DNA from: Clitoria ternatea | Taxonomy: Eukaryota > Streptophyta > Magnoliopsida > Fabales > Fabaceae | Reading direction: 5' to 3' | Length of the DNA: 64,000 nucleotides | Assembly: GCA_037962975.1 (NCBI GenBank) | Contig: CM075669.1 | Location: forward strand, 123,520,501 to 123,584,500 | In this document: positions 46,752-58,200 of the stretch, one piece after another | Layout: each line of letters opens with the position of its first letter | How positions within the stretch are numbered: position 1 is the stretch's first letter | The notes under the pieces: model-generated | The model's database searches: none | Told to the model about the DNA's origin: nothing | What the model saw: the letters and a program-made list of their open reading frames with translations, nothing else | Made by a program: the position numbers and the translations under genes

Positions 46752-47984
46752 AACTCTCCCCAACCTGGATTTTTGCTTATCCTCAAGTAAAAGATGTTTG
46801 GAAAGGGAATCAAGCATTCAATAAGATCAGATTCTGTTGTAGACAAAATTTTAAAAGACAATAATCTCAGTTTATATTTAGGCAAATGATCTCCTTAATA
46901 CCAATTCTTTGAAATATAATGCATCATTAATTTGTTCACAAAGCAGGTAACCAATTGCTGTAAGAATAAGGAACTCTCATTATTTCTCACCAGGTGTGTG
47001 TGTTGCACATTCATCATGAGAACTGCCTAATTAACATTGCCGATCATTTATAATCAAATTCAATTCATAAGATAAGTAAGGATTAAAAAGGTCTTTTCAC
47101 GGTTGTAATGAGGCTGGGCTATCAAGAATTCTTGGTTTTTCTTGGATTCAAAATTGCATGCATGAAGAAGAGCATATGTTCTGAAATTTTCAGACTTGTA
47201 TGAGGCTTCTTCCTTTGTGCTTCAGAATTCTTTGTTTCTCTTTTTCTAGTTCTCTTTTGTTTAAAGTTTTGGAGAACTTTACTAACTTTTTCAGCCTCAG
47301 TTTCTTTTATCACCCTTTTGGAAAAGTGTTTTATGCTCGTATCAAAAATTTTTAAGCATGCTGATAAGGTAAGATTTTATTTCTCATGCGTGGTTTAGGG
47401 TGTTTGAATAAAATTTTTGGCTCAAAAATGGGCTACAAAAATTAGGATATATTTAAAGGTAGCTTTTTGGCTCTGGGTTTATTTTATTGTCAAAATTTGC
47501 CTTTATCATTTCCTTGCTTAATCCTTAAAAAAATGTTAATCAGAAAATCAGGTAATGCTATTTGATAAATTCTCATGAGACTCTCAGTGTTTAAGTTTCT
47601 CACTTCTCACCAGGGTATAGGGCTACTTCTATATTCTAACAGAAAAGGGTTCAAGCATGTAAACAATCAAGAGTACATTCATTTCATTTCCCTGATTCTT
47701 AATTCAGCCATTTTACCTTTTTTTAACATCAGTGTTACTGTCTAAAATTATCTTGCTGCTTAGAAACTTTTCTTTTTCAAAAAGTTAAATCTTGGTTGGG
47801 TTTTTCAAAAATGTTACAGTTGCAAGCATTAAAATAAACAAAACAAAAAAAATCACAAACAATTCCAAAGCATGCTGCAGTAATATCAACTAAAAGAGTT
47901 CAAAGAAAAACTATATAATGTCAGTTAGAAAGAAAACTTAAAGTAGAAAATTAAACCAATTAAAAACTGAAGCATTAAAATTAA
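46752..47984 (-). mobile_element. 3' internal non-coding region of the Athila-like element
   Basis: The minus strand has TACTTGAGGATAAGCAAAAA and the polypurine tract close to the LTR, features common near the 3' end of Athila-type elements. No coding frame with a domain was seen. Confidence 0.5.
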
Positions 47985-48761
47985 TCACTCATCCTCAGAG
48001 GAATCTTCTTTTGCTCCCTGGTCTCTTTCTGGAGGTTGCTGTGAAGAAGGTCCTGGCCTCTCTTGTGCAGTCTCACCCCCTCCCACAAAAGGAGGTCTGT
48101 CCCCAGGCCAAGCAATGAGGGCTTCAAATTGCGTAGGGTGCATCCAAGGATTGGGTTGTCCTACAAGGATGCTGTAATATAGGCCATTATGAATATGCAT
48201 CAAACCTCTATGATTAGCATTTTGCTGTGCCAGAAGGTGGCTGAGTTGGATTTTTAAGAGGTGAATGCCCTGTAAAATCATGGCGGTTTCTGTGTTAAGA
48301 GGAGGAGGAGTAGGTTCTGGTCCTGCCTGTGGTGGTGCTGGCTGTGGCTGTTGCTGGGCTTCTTGTGTGCTGTAAAATCGCTCGATGAAGCGTTTATCTA
48401 TAGATGGCCTGATAGGTTTGAGGTCTTGAACCTCAATCCCATGTGCTGCACAAAAGTCAGTAATAAAAGCAGGGAAGCCCAGACTTCCTTTTACCTTCTG
48501 GCCTGCGTGAGAATATTTTTGGTCAGCAATCACAAATTTGTGAATTTCATCAGAGAGTATTTGGGCCAGCTCAATGGAAATTTCATCTTGTAAAATATAG
48601 TATAATAAATAACACCTGCTGAAAATTAGATCAGAAATATGGGCATTAGGTGTTATGTTAGCAAGCAAAAAGGACGTCCATACTTGAGAGATGGAGGTCA
48701 TGTCTTTTCTTAGAACCCGCAGTGGGTTCTCTCCTTGCCCCCTCTGAAAGTGATGCCCTGG
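47985..48761 (-). pseudogene. Retroelement protein of the 'putative plant transposon protein' type, N-terminus missing
   Basis: An open frame of about 260 codons. The core (DMTSISQVWTSFLLANITPN, LIFSRCYLLYYILQDEISIE, GSLGFPAFITDFCAAHGIE) has the pattern of a domain found in many plant retroelement-derived ORFs. After it come a proline/glutamine-rich stretch and an acidic end (KEDSSEDE). The reading frame runs to the start of the CCGAGTGA-rich LTR at 48762, where homology to the family should continue upstream, so the N-terminus was probably removed by that insertion. It belongs with the Athila-like LTR on its left, on the same strand. The function of this protein is not established. Confidence 0.6.
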
Positions 48762-48829
48762 TGTGAACACCTCTTTTGGTCCGGTCCAAGTAGAACGAAT
48801 CTTTTTTTTATACTGAATTCCGACTCAGA

Positions 48830-51800
48830 ATGGTCAAATCCGAGTAGCATGGTTCAAAAAATAATCAAATCCGAACAGGATGACTCAGATTGAAGCATTT
48901 TCGAGTGAAATATTTCCCTTTTGGGATAAATCCGAGTGAAATGACTTAAGGAATGATCAAATCTGAGTGAAATGACTCAGAATGGATCAAATCCGAGTAG
49001 AATATGCTCCTGTTGGAGTGAATCAGCGTGGAATGACTCAAAAAGGATCAAATCCGAGTAGAATTACTCAGAATGAGTCAGTTCCGAGTGGAATGCTTCA
49101 CTGATGAAGGTGAATAGGAGTGGAATGACTCCCTATCAGAGCCATTTCGAGTGATGAATAGCTGACTCTGTTGGAGGATGAATGTTGAGAAGGATTGCTT
49201 TCTGATAGCATCTAATCTGAGTGAAGAAGTGCTGATTGAAGTGAATTTGATTGGGGAATGTTTTTCTAGGCGAAGGCTGAGTTCGAGTGAAATAATCCCA
49301 ACATCTGAGTAAGAACATCCGAAGGGGAAATGTTGATTGAAACCTTCTGATTGAAGTGTGAAGTCCGACTCTCAGTGAATCTGGGTGGTCAGATTCCGAT
49401 TGGAACAGAAGTCCGATTGTGAGTATATCTGGGTAGTCAGATTTTGATGGGAAGAAAACCGATTCCGAGTGAAAATGTAAAAGTTTCCAAGCCCTGATTG
49501 CAAAGAAGGTCAACTCCGAGTGACAAATCCGAGTGACAACTCCGAATGAATATTTGCCGACTGAGCCATTCTTCAATCAGTTTCGTTGTCAATCTTCAAT
49601 CGGTTTCCGAGTGACAACGACTGAATGAAAGGATTTCTGAATAAATATGTCCGATTGGACTGAAGAAAGGAAAATCTGTATGAAATCCTTCTGAAGACGA
49701 CTCCCAAGTGAGTGCACCGAGTAGCTGATTACCGAGTGAAAGCCGTTCCTGATTGGAAAATAAGGGCGAGTGAGTGCACTGAACAATTGACGACTGAATA
49801 AAAATTCTGAGTGAGGATAAGACTGATTCCGAGTGGAAAATGGATATTTCCGAGTGAAAATGGTTGTTACCGAGTGAGATATCCGAGTCAGATGCCTCTC
49901 CAGTCTACACCGAGTAAAGTATCTCCAATAAGAACTGAGTGATGCCTCTTCAGTCAGCACCGAGTCACTCTCTTAGTCAACACCGAGTCATTCTCTTCAA
50001 TTTTCAGTCGGCTCCGAATCATCCTTTACCATTACCGAGCCACTCTTTTAACCATTCTCGAGCCTTCTTTTACCCATTTCCGAGCCATCCTCTTACCCAT
50101 TTCTGAGTCATATTTCACCCATTTCCGAGTGGTCCTTTAACCATTTCCGAAACCCTTTCCACTCAACCTCCGAGTCATCCTTTACCATTACCAAGCCACT
50201 CTTTTAACCATTACCGAGCCACTCTTTTAACCATTCCCGAGCCTTCTTTTAACCATTTCCGAGACCCTTTCCACTCAACTTCCGAGCCATTCTTTTACCC
50301 ATTTCCGAGATTACTTCTCACCCATTTCTGAGACACTTTTCACCAATTCTGAGTGACACTTTTCAATCAGCAACGAGTCCTTTTCAATCGGTTCTGAGTC
50401 AATTTTCACTCGGTCTGATTGATTGTTCCAATCAGAATTGCCTTGTTTGTTCCCTCAATCCAATTGCACACTTTTTAACTCGGATTCTCCTCACAGCGAC
50501 CCCATACCGAGCAAAACTTCCACTCGGCCTTCCAGAGGAGAGCTCCTCCCAGAAGAATTCTCACTCGGAAAGGACTATTTTCACTCAGTTTTCTATTGGA
50601 AAACCTTCATTCCTCTCGGAATTCACTCCCACTGTGGATGAATGCTGACTGAGAGGCCAATCTGAGTCGTCCTCTCTCAGATTTCCACATCCTCTCTCGG
50701 ATTTCCAATATCTTCTCTCAGATTTCCATCATGCCCTCTCGGATCGTAAGTGTTGACTTGGATTCCCACTGTGAACACCTATTTCAGTCTGGTCGATCCG
50801 CAAGTGAAAAGTATTCAATTCAATTCAAAAAAATATAAGTTAAAAAAAATAATAATAAGTTAAATTTTATTTTATTTTTTTTAAAAAAAACTGACTCGGA
50901 AATGATCATTTCCGAGTAAGATGACTCGGAATGATCATTTCCGAGTAAGGGACAACCCGAGTGAGACGAAGTAGAGTGCTGTGTCTCTAAATAGAGAGTT
51001 TCCAAGTGGGCCTCAACTGTCAAGAAATTGTTAAATGAAGATTCCAATTGAAAACAAATTCGACTCAGAATGATGAAATCCGAGTAGAAAGACTCAGAAA
51101 TGATCAAATCCGAGTGGATTGACTTAGAATGGAGCGTTGCCGAGTGTAATACTTCACTGTTGGAGGAGAATCCAAGTGGAAGCTGTCCGAATGCAACCAT
51201 TCTGAGTGAAATTCCAATTTCTGAGTAGAAAGAAGGCTATTTCCGAGTGAAAATAGTCAAATTCCAATTTCTGAGTGGAAAGAAGGCTATTTCCGAGCGA
51301 AAATAGTCAAGTTCCAAATTCTGAGTGGAAAGAAGGCCAATTCCGAGTCAGATTGCCAAATTCCGAATTTTGAGTGATAAGGAGGCGGTTTCCGAGTGGA
51401 TATCCAAGTTCCAAATTCTGAGTGAGAAGTAAGACCAATTCCGAGTAAAAATGTCCTAGTTCCATTCTGATTGGAAGATGAGACTGACTCCCAAGGTCAG
51501 TTCTGAGTAAATCCTTCAAGCAGTGAAGTTCTGTCTCTTTTGAAGAAGATCCGAGTGATGAGCTTCCGAGTGAAACTTACCTCACGACTGTCAATGTGAA
51601 GTCAAAGAAAGAGTGGTTCTGACCTGTCAGTAACCGAGTGGATAAAAATGAATTGTGATTGATTGATGATTGATGATTGAAACCGAGTGAAAACAAGGCC
51701 GACTCTCGAGTGAGGTGGTTCCGAGCAGAAGCCATTGAATGATCACCTGAATGATCAAGCAAGAAAGGTTCCGACCCTGAGTGAATCACCTTGAGGCAGA

Positions 51801-53060
51801 CTCAATATTTCAAACTATGCCCGAGTGTGATGTCCCCAAGGAAGACATCCGAGTGATTTGGGGCGGAAAATTATTTTTCCGAGCAAGGCAAGGCTCAGAC
51901 ATGAAAAGAACTTCTATTAGCCAGATTCCAGAATCGTTCTGTCCCAAATGCTGAGTAAAGGGAAGACCGACTCCAAGTGAAATAAACAGGCTGAGAGCAG
52001 CTTTTCTAATTGAAGTGAAAAGGCTGACTCCGAGTGAATTCACCGAGTGGTCAAATTGTGGAACCATCCTGATTGGAAGATAAGACCGACTCTGAGTGAA
52101 AATGGATATTTTCCGAGTGAAAATGGTTGTTACCGAGTGGGATATCCGAGTTAGATGCTCCCGAGTGAAGGTTCCAAGGAAAGCACATCCAGGTGAAAAC
52201 AAGGCCGACTCCGAATGCATCTGAGCTAATGATTGTCGAGTAAAACCATTCCCGAGTGAGGATGTTCAAGTGGTCAGACTTTCTCAAGTTCCATTCTGAT
52301 TGAAATATGAGTCCGACTCCTGAATGAACAATCCTGAGTGATCATATCCGATTGGAGACTCTTGAGCAAATGCACCCGAGTGAGTTGATGCACAAGCTTG
52401 ATGAATGAAAGTGATTAAATTACTCCCGAGCCATGTGTCCGAACAAAAATTTCTCCGAGTGATTCAATCCAAGTGATGTCCGAGTGAAATTTACCTCATG
52501 ATTGAATGTTAAATCAAAAATATCCTGAGATGCCGAGTAAAATATCCTGAGATGTCCGAGTAAAATATCCTGAGATGCCGACTGAATCAAGCAAAGGGGC
52601 CGAATGAATGCTTCAAGCAGAAGCACTGCCGAGCAAAATTCCTCCAATTGAAACAACTCCGATTCAAGTAGATCCGAGCAAGGTTTCTCTGAGTAGTCCA
52701 TTTCCAGAGACAGGGCCGAATGAGCCACAATCTCCAGTCAGCACCGAGTGAATCTCCAGTCAGAACGGAGTGAAGTATCTCCAGTCAGCACCGAGTGAGT
52801 TACTCTTTTAGTCAGCACCGAGTGAGTCCTTTGACTCAATTTTTGAGCTATTTTTAGCCAATTCTGAGTCATTTCCACCCAATTCCGAGTCATTATTCAA
52901 CCATTTCAGTCGGTTACGAGTCACTTGTCACTCGGTTCCGATTGAATGTTTCACAGCAGCCTCACACCGACCAAAACTTTCATTCGGTCTAGTGTACAAA
53001 ATCACCTTTTCTACTCGGTCTTTTGCATAAAAGGGACCTTTTCCACTCGGATTCAGCAGA
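48830..53060. repeat. CCGAGTGA array in the Ogre LTR
   Basis: CCGAGTGA, CCGAGTGG, CTGAGTGA, CCGAGCCA and the complement TCACTCGG recur every 15-40 bases, on the order of a hundred copies by eye (not counted exactly). From 48830 to about 49910 the word is mainly on the plus strand. From about 50340 to 50700 it is mainly the complement. The same two-part order repeats in 50830-53060. Spacing is irregular and spacers differ, unlike a satellite or CRISPR array. Confidence 0.85.
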
Positions 53061-53375
53061 GAAAGTGAAATTCGAGTCAGATTCCATCAATTACACATGC
53101 TGACATGGATTTTTCCACTATCCAAGTGGATCCTTAAATTAAGGGGGGGCGGCTCACAACAAGACAGAAAGAAAATGATAAAGAATTTCCACCAGCCTTC
53201 ATTCTCCCTGATTGTCAGAGGTCCAGGCTGTTTCCACCACACTGTCCAAGTTGATTTACTAATTTCAAGGGGCGGCTGGTAACAAGACAATGAGGAAATA
53301 ATAAAAAATCCTCACCAATTGGTAGCCAGGCTGTCTCGGGTCTGTTCAGGCAATCAACATACTCCTCAAGTGTTC

Positions 53376-53383
53376 TATAAATA
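53376..53383 (+). promoter_or_regulatory. TATA box of the Ogre LTR
   Basis: TATAAATA lies between the CCGAGTGA-rich part (U3) and the pyrimidine-rich leader. Transcription would start roughly at 53405-53415. Confidence 0.55.
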
Positions 53384-53469
53384 CTGCAAACGAAGCAGGA
53401 GGGATGGATCCTGGAAGCTTTCACTTGAGAGAAAAAAAAAGCACAGAGAAGCATAAAAGAGAAGAGAAC

Positions 53470-54190
53470 TCAGAAGCTTTCACCTCTCTCCAAAAAAACA
53501 CAGTCATTCCCTCTCCACCTCACCGTACAAACACTGTTCCTCTTCCTCTCCTCCACACCGTCCTCACCATACAGCCCTTCCCTCAACACTATTCCTCTTC
53601 CTCTCCTCCACACCGTCCTCACCATACAGCCTCTCCCTCAACACTGTCCCTCTTCCTCTCTCAACCGTCCCAACTTCCTTCAAATACTCCCAACCGTCCT
53701 TCTCCTTGATACCCACACCAACCATACAACCCTTCTCCACACCGTCCTCATTCTCCCTCTCACCACTCTGTCCTCTCAATACCCCCCAACTCCATACTAT
53801 CCTTTCTCTTCACCATACATCCCCCACCTTTCAACCGTCCTCACTCACTCCTCACCACAGTCCTTCCTTCTCCTCTAAAAAACCACACCGTACAGCCCCC
53901 TTCAAACATCATCCTCTTCACACCAACAGTACCCCTCATCCTCTCCACCGTCCTCCCTCTTAAAAAACCACAAACACCGTCCTCCTTCCTCCTCTCCACA
54001 CTCCGTCCCTCTCACTCAACGCTATCTCTCTCCTCTCACCCAACACCGTCCCCTCTCCTCTCACTCAACACCGTCTCCCTCAAGTCCTCCAATACCGTCC
54101 CTCTTGAAACACTGTCCAGTCTCCTTATCAAACACCGTTCAGCCCCCTTTATCTCTTGTTACACCGACCAGTTCACTCGCTACACCGGTC
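53470..54190 (+). repeat. Pyrimidine-rich CACCGTCCTC repeat tract
   Basis: Words such as CACACCGTCCTCACCATACA and CTCAACACCGTC recur through about 700 bp that is almost devoid of G on the plus strand. It would lie in the R/U5 part of the element's RNA leader. Open frames here are low-complexity and not treated as genes. Confidence 0.7.
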
Positions 54191-54410
54191 ACATTCTGCT
54201 CCTCAATTTTTAATATTTGTATTTGTTTATTTTCTATTAAATTAATTGCTGTTCGATGACTGTTTCCTTTTTTAATTATCAATTACTTTCTATTGATTGA
54301 TAAATATTAATAGAAATGAGTGTTTCACACCTTCTATTTGGACTGGCATAAAAGTTGTAATTATTATTATTATTGTCATTATTATTATTGCAATTTTTAT
54401 TATATTTTTT

Positions 54411-54602
54411 TAAAAAAATGGTGGAGCGAGTTTAATTTGGACGAGACGTCCTGTTAATCTCATTTTTTTTTATTTTTCCTTAAAAAAATGGTGGAGCGAG
54501 TTTAATTTGGACAAGACGTCCTGTTAATCTCATTTTTTTTATTTTTTCTTAAAAAAAGATGGAGCGAGTTTAATTTGGACGAGACGTCCTGTTAATCTCA
54601 TG
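54411..54602 (+). repeat. Three tandem ~69 bp units near the LTR 3' end
   Basis: GGAGCGAGTTTAATTTGGAC followed by a GAGACGTCCTGTTAATCTCA stretch and a T-rich tail occurs three times, starting at 54423, 54493 and 54561. The copies are nearly identical, suggesting recent duplication. Confidence 0.9.
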
Positions 54603-54948
54603 TAAAAATTTCATGTTTTTTTTATTGTTTATTTTTGTGTATTTTATCATTTTGTATATTTTTATGAAGAAGTTAAAATAATTTCTAAATTAATTATAAT
54701 ACGTGCGCTATCATATTGAGGTAATCGTTTTTTTATAACGGACAGTTGTGAGGTGCTAATACCTTCCTTACCTGTAATCAGACTCCCGAAATCTGGAATC
54801 TCATTTTTTTGACCAATGCTTTAATAAAAGGTTTTCCGGTATTTTATCCTAAAAAATATTGGTGGCGACTCCCTGTTTTTCTTTTCGAACCAAACTGAAA
54901 ATCATTTTTGAGGGTCGGCCGTGCCGCCGCGATCCCGGTCGCGACAGA

Positions 54949-54966
54949 TGGCGACTCCACTGGGGA
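54949..54966 (+). other. Ogre primer-binding site (tRNA-Arg type)
   Basis: TGGCGACTCCACTGGGGA begins three bases after the LTR end. It is complementary to the 3' end of plant tRNA-Arg, the primer known for Ogre elements. A partial look-alike (GGTGGCGACTCCCT) lies inside the LTR near 54868. Confidence 0.8.
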
Positions 54967-55980
54967 CTTAGAGGGTCAAGCCAGTCAATTTGATAACGCA
55001 TGTTTTAATTAGCATATTAATTATTTGATTTCTTCCTTTATTTTATTTTTCTTTGGTTTCTGTTTTATATGTATTTTATCATTTACGTTCTGTAAATATT
55101 TGTGTGATTATTGAACCCTAGGGTAGACAACTTTATTTGCTGTTTTGTGTTTGTTCTATGTGCAGGATGAGTAAGGTACAGGTATTGAATGCCTCCTTCA
55201 CACACTACACTCACAATTTGCATACATTTTTGAGTGGGACCCTATACCCGGGCCCAAATGAAACTTAAGATTAGGGGAGGTTGGTAGCGGAGCCATTTGG
55301 GATGTACTTCCTGTCTGGTTACCGTGAGAATCTCAGCTAGAGTTCGACTTATTCATGGTGCCCACACCTAGTAGACTTCCTACTATTTGTGGTCAACATC
55401 ATGAGTAGGATCTTGGCTCTAGTGACCTTTAGAAAGTTTAGAATAAGCCACCTAATGCGAGATGTCACTGATAGACCAACCTTAGAACCGTTAAGAGACC
55501 TCCAGAAAAACCTGACTTAAGGCACAAAGGGGCAAACTTTACTTATACCTTTTCTCATTCTCATTTTCTCTTCTGATCCAAATTAAAGGACCACTTGCTT
55601 GTTTAGTGGATTACTTTTTCAAAAAATGACCTACTTTTAACCAGTAATCCTTTAATGGGCAAGTGGTCCTTCCCTTTTATATTTGCTTAAGTCTTAGGGT
55701 CTTGAGTTATGAATTTTTCTGAATCATCAAAAACAAAATCAAAAAAAAAATAAAAAATCATTTTTTTTAACAATGATCAGAAAATCCATAGCTCACATGA
55801 TCCTTGATTTATTGCATGTTTTGTCAAATCGTAACTTTCCTAAATACAAAATTATTTTCAAGAAAGATACTAGGGGAGTATCAATTTGTAAAGCATGTCA
55901 GTTCCCAATGATTGATTTTTCTTTTCTTTATGTTCTTACAGGAAGCTATCAAGAGCTTAGCCAATACCTCTGAGTGAAAT
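54967..55980 (+). mobile_element. Ogre leader between primer site and ORF1
   Basis: Internal untranslated sequence of about 1 kb, AT-rich with short frames only. A possible splice acceptor (TTCTTACAG near 55940) precedes ORF1. Confidence 0.55.
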
Positions 55981-57912
55981 ATGGAAATTAACATGAGATC
56001 AGATAGTTGTGGTAAAAATATACCCGAATTAAAAAAATTACTGCATGTTAAGGCTAGGAAAGTCGATACAACCAGTTTGCAAGCCTTAGGGAAGAAATTG
56101 GACATGAATCAGAAAAGGGTTTTCTCAAGGAAATATGGGAGGATCCTAAAGTTGCTAGAAGTGGAGGTACAAGTCGAGGCAATTACTGCTTTGATTCAGT
56201 TCTATGACCCACCTCTCCATTGTTTCACCTTCCGAGACTTTCAATTGGCTCCGTCTATTGAGGAGTTTGAACAAATTCTGGGAATGCCATTAGAAGGACA
56301 AATGCCTCATCGTCACCTTGGACGTCAAGCGAATATTGCTACCATCGCCAATGTCCTAAAAATTCACCCAGAAGTATTAAGAAGTGCACAACAGAATAGA
56401 AATCAGATACTAGGGTTTGATCGGGAATATTTTGAGAAGCACATGCACCTGTTGGCTGAGAAAGGAGATTGGGAAACCTTCATGGATACCTTGGCTCTCA
56501 CCATTTATGGTGTTATCTTGTTCCCTAATATTGATAATTACGTGGACTATGATGCTATTGGCGTTTTCCTTGCCTGTAAGTTCAAGTCTGAAAATCCTGT
56601 CACTGCTATCTTGGAAAATATGTATTGCACCATGGACTTCTGCTATACACAAGGTGGAAAGAGAATCATTTGCTGTTTACCTGCTCTATATGTGTGGCTT
56701 ACGTCGCATGTCTTCCACCAAGTCAGCAAAGTTGAATGTCCTGTCTCAGATCTGAAGTTATGTCAGTTAGTAGTAAAGAACGGGCGTGAATGGGCCAATC
56801 ACCTGGTAGGGCTCACGGCTGATAAAGTAAGATGGTATCCGCAATGGCTGAAGGTTGAAACCATAATTCACCATTGTGGAAACTACCCGAACGTTCCTCT
56901 CATGGGTACTTAGGGATGCATTAATTACAATCCTGTCATAGCCAAACGTCAGCTAGCCTATCCCTTACTTGGGTCACCCGATGAAGAATCTCTTACTTCT
57001 TTCATCGTTTACTACTCAGAAGGAGATTATACCTCTATCATTCGGGATATAGCAAATGCATGAAAGAAAGTCCACAGACAAGGGAAAGAACTGGGAACTC
57101 GAAGTCACGCTATGAAGGAAGAGTATTACCAATGGGTCCTAAACAGAGTTTCCATTGTCAAGCTACCATTCAGGAATCCCTCCTATCTCCCAACAGGCAC
57201 ACATGTTACCCCTCCTACCCTTGAAGAGGAGGCAATGAGAGCCAAGATAAAAGAGCTAACCGCCAAAAATAAGGAGTTAGAAAAAGACTTGCTGATATCT
57301 CAACAAGAATGTGCCCTTCAGAAAATGGAGAATTTAGAAAGAAAGCAAACCATCAAGGAGATTGGAAAAAAGAGAAAAATCAAAAGGGATTACTTGAGGA
57401 AACAAAGTCAATGCCTCCGAACGGCTAATACTCAACTGAAAGCGAAGAACAAGCAAAGGGATACCATGTTGACTGATAAGCAGCTCTTAAGGGACATGTT
57501 GGCAAAAGCTAAAGAGCGCGAGCAAAATGCCTTGGTGCAAAAAGAGCTCCTGCAATTGCAAGTTAGTCGATTGGAGCATCAACTTGATGAGGTGGTAGAA
57601 GCTTGCCAACACGAGATAAATGGCGAGCGATGGCGCACGATGGATGTTGAACGAGAATGTGGTGAAGCTATCCGTGTTCTGAAAGATGAACTAACACAGT
57701 AAAATGAAGATATTCATTCATGGATGAATCGCTTCGCCCACTTGGCATATTTGGCTAATAGAGCTCTGGAAGACCTCCCACTCCTACTCAAGCAAGCTGA
57801 GGGAATGGTTAATCCTTTTAACACCCCAAGAGAAATTGTGACTTTCCTTGATTACTGTAGAGAAAGGATTTGTAAAATGAGGGCCATGATTGCCCGAGCT
57901 AGGAATGGCTGA
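55981..57912 (+). pseudogene. Ogre ORF1 (DUF7745-like), three in-frame stops
   Basis: One frame runs from ATG 55981 to the stop at 57910-57912, broken by TAG at 56911, TGA at 57061 and TAA at 57700. Nothing shifts frame. The N-terminal half (FYDPPLHCFTFRDFQLAPSI, LYVWLTSHVF) is the domain found upstream of gag in Ogre elements and in plant DUF7745 proteins. The C-terminal half is a long coiled coil (about 57220-57690). Each stop is one transition (C to T or G to A) away from a sense codon, as expected from decay of methylated cytosines. The function of ORF1 is unknown. Confidence 0.8.
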
Positions 57913-58200
57913 TTTACTTTTTTTGCATAAAGAATAGACTAGCAGCAGTAATGTATTATTAGAATTCAGAAAGAGGGATTCTCTTATTTCCACAACTATC
58001 TCATGTTAATTTCCACTTATCACTCTTGAACAAAGTTTTGAAAAGGTCGGAGGATGCTGGCCGAGTTCCGCGATCGCTTCACATACCATTTATTTTTCTT
58101 TTACTGCTTTTATTTAGTGCTTTCTTTTTACCAATTTCTTGTTGACTTCTCAGACATAACGGGTAGACATCCTTACGCGACTAGGCTTAATACAAGACTC

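Larger units (their letters stand above)
48762..54946 (+). mobile_element. 5' LTR region of an Ogre-type retrotransposon
   Basis: The right end reads GGTCGCGACA, and a tRNA-Arg-like primer site follows two bases later, so the 3' edge is firm. The left edge is ambiguous. TGTGAACACCT occurs at 48762 and again at 50770, and the following 2 kb are similar in both (for example TGGATATTTCCGAGTGAAAA near 49850 and its near-copy near 52103). Either the LTR is 6.2 kb with a duplicated U3, or a 4.2 kb LTR (50770-54946) sits against a truncated older copy. U3 is packed with CCGAGTGA words; R/U5 is pyrimidine-rich. No protein-coding frame is convincing. Confidence 0.75.

Noticed and set aside
48830..53060. 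CRISPR-like or satellite array
   Set aside because: The recurring word is only 8 bases, spacing is irregular, spacers are unrelated and the host is a plant. The region lies within an LTR.
53404..53963. Two plus-strand ORFs rich in Pro/Ser/His
   Set aside because: Products of the CACCGTCCTC tract in the Ogre leader with no recognisable domain.
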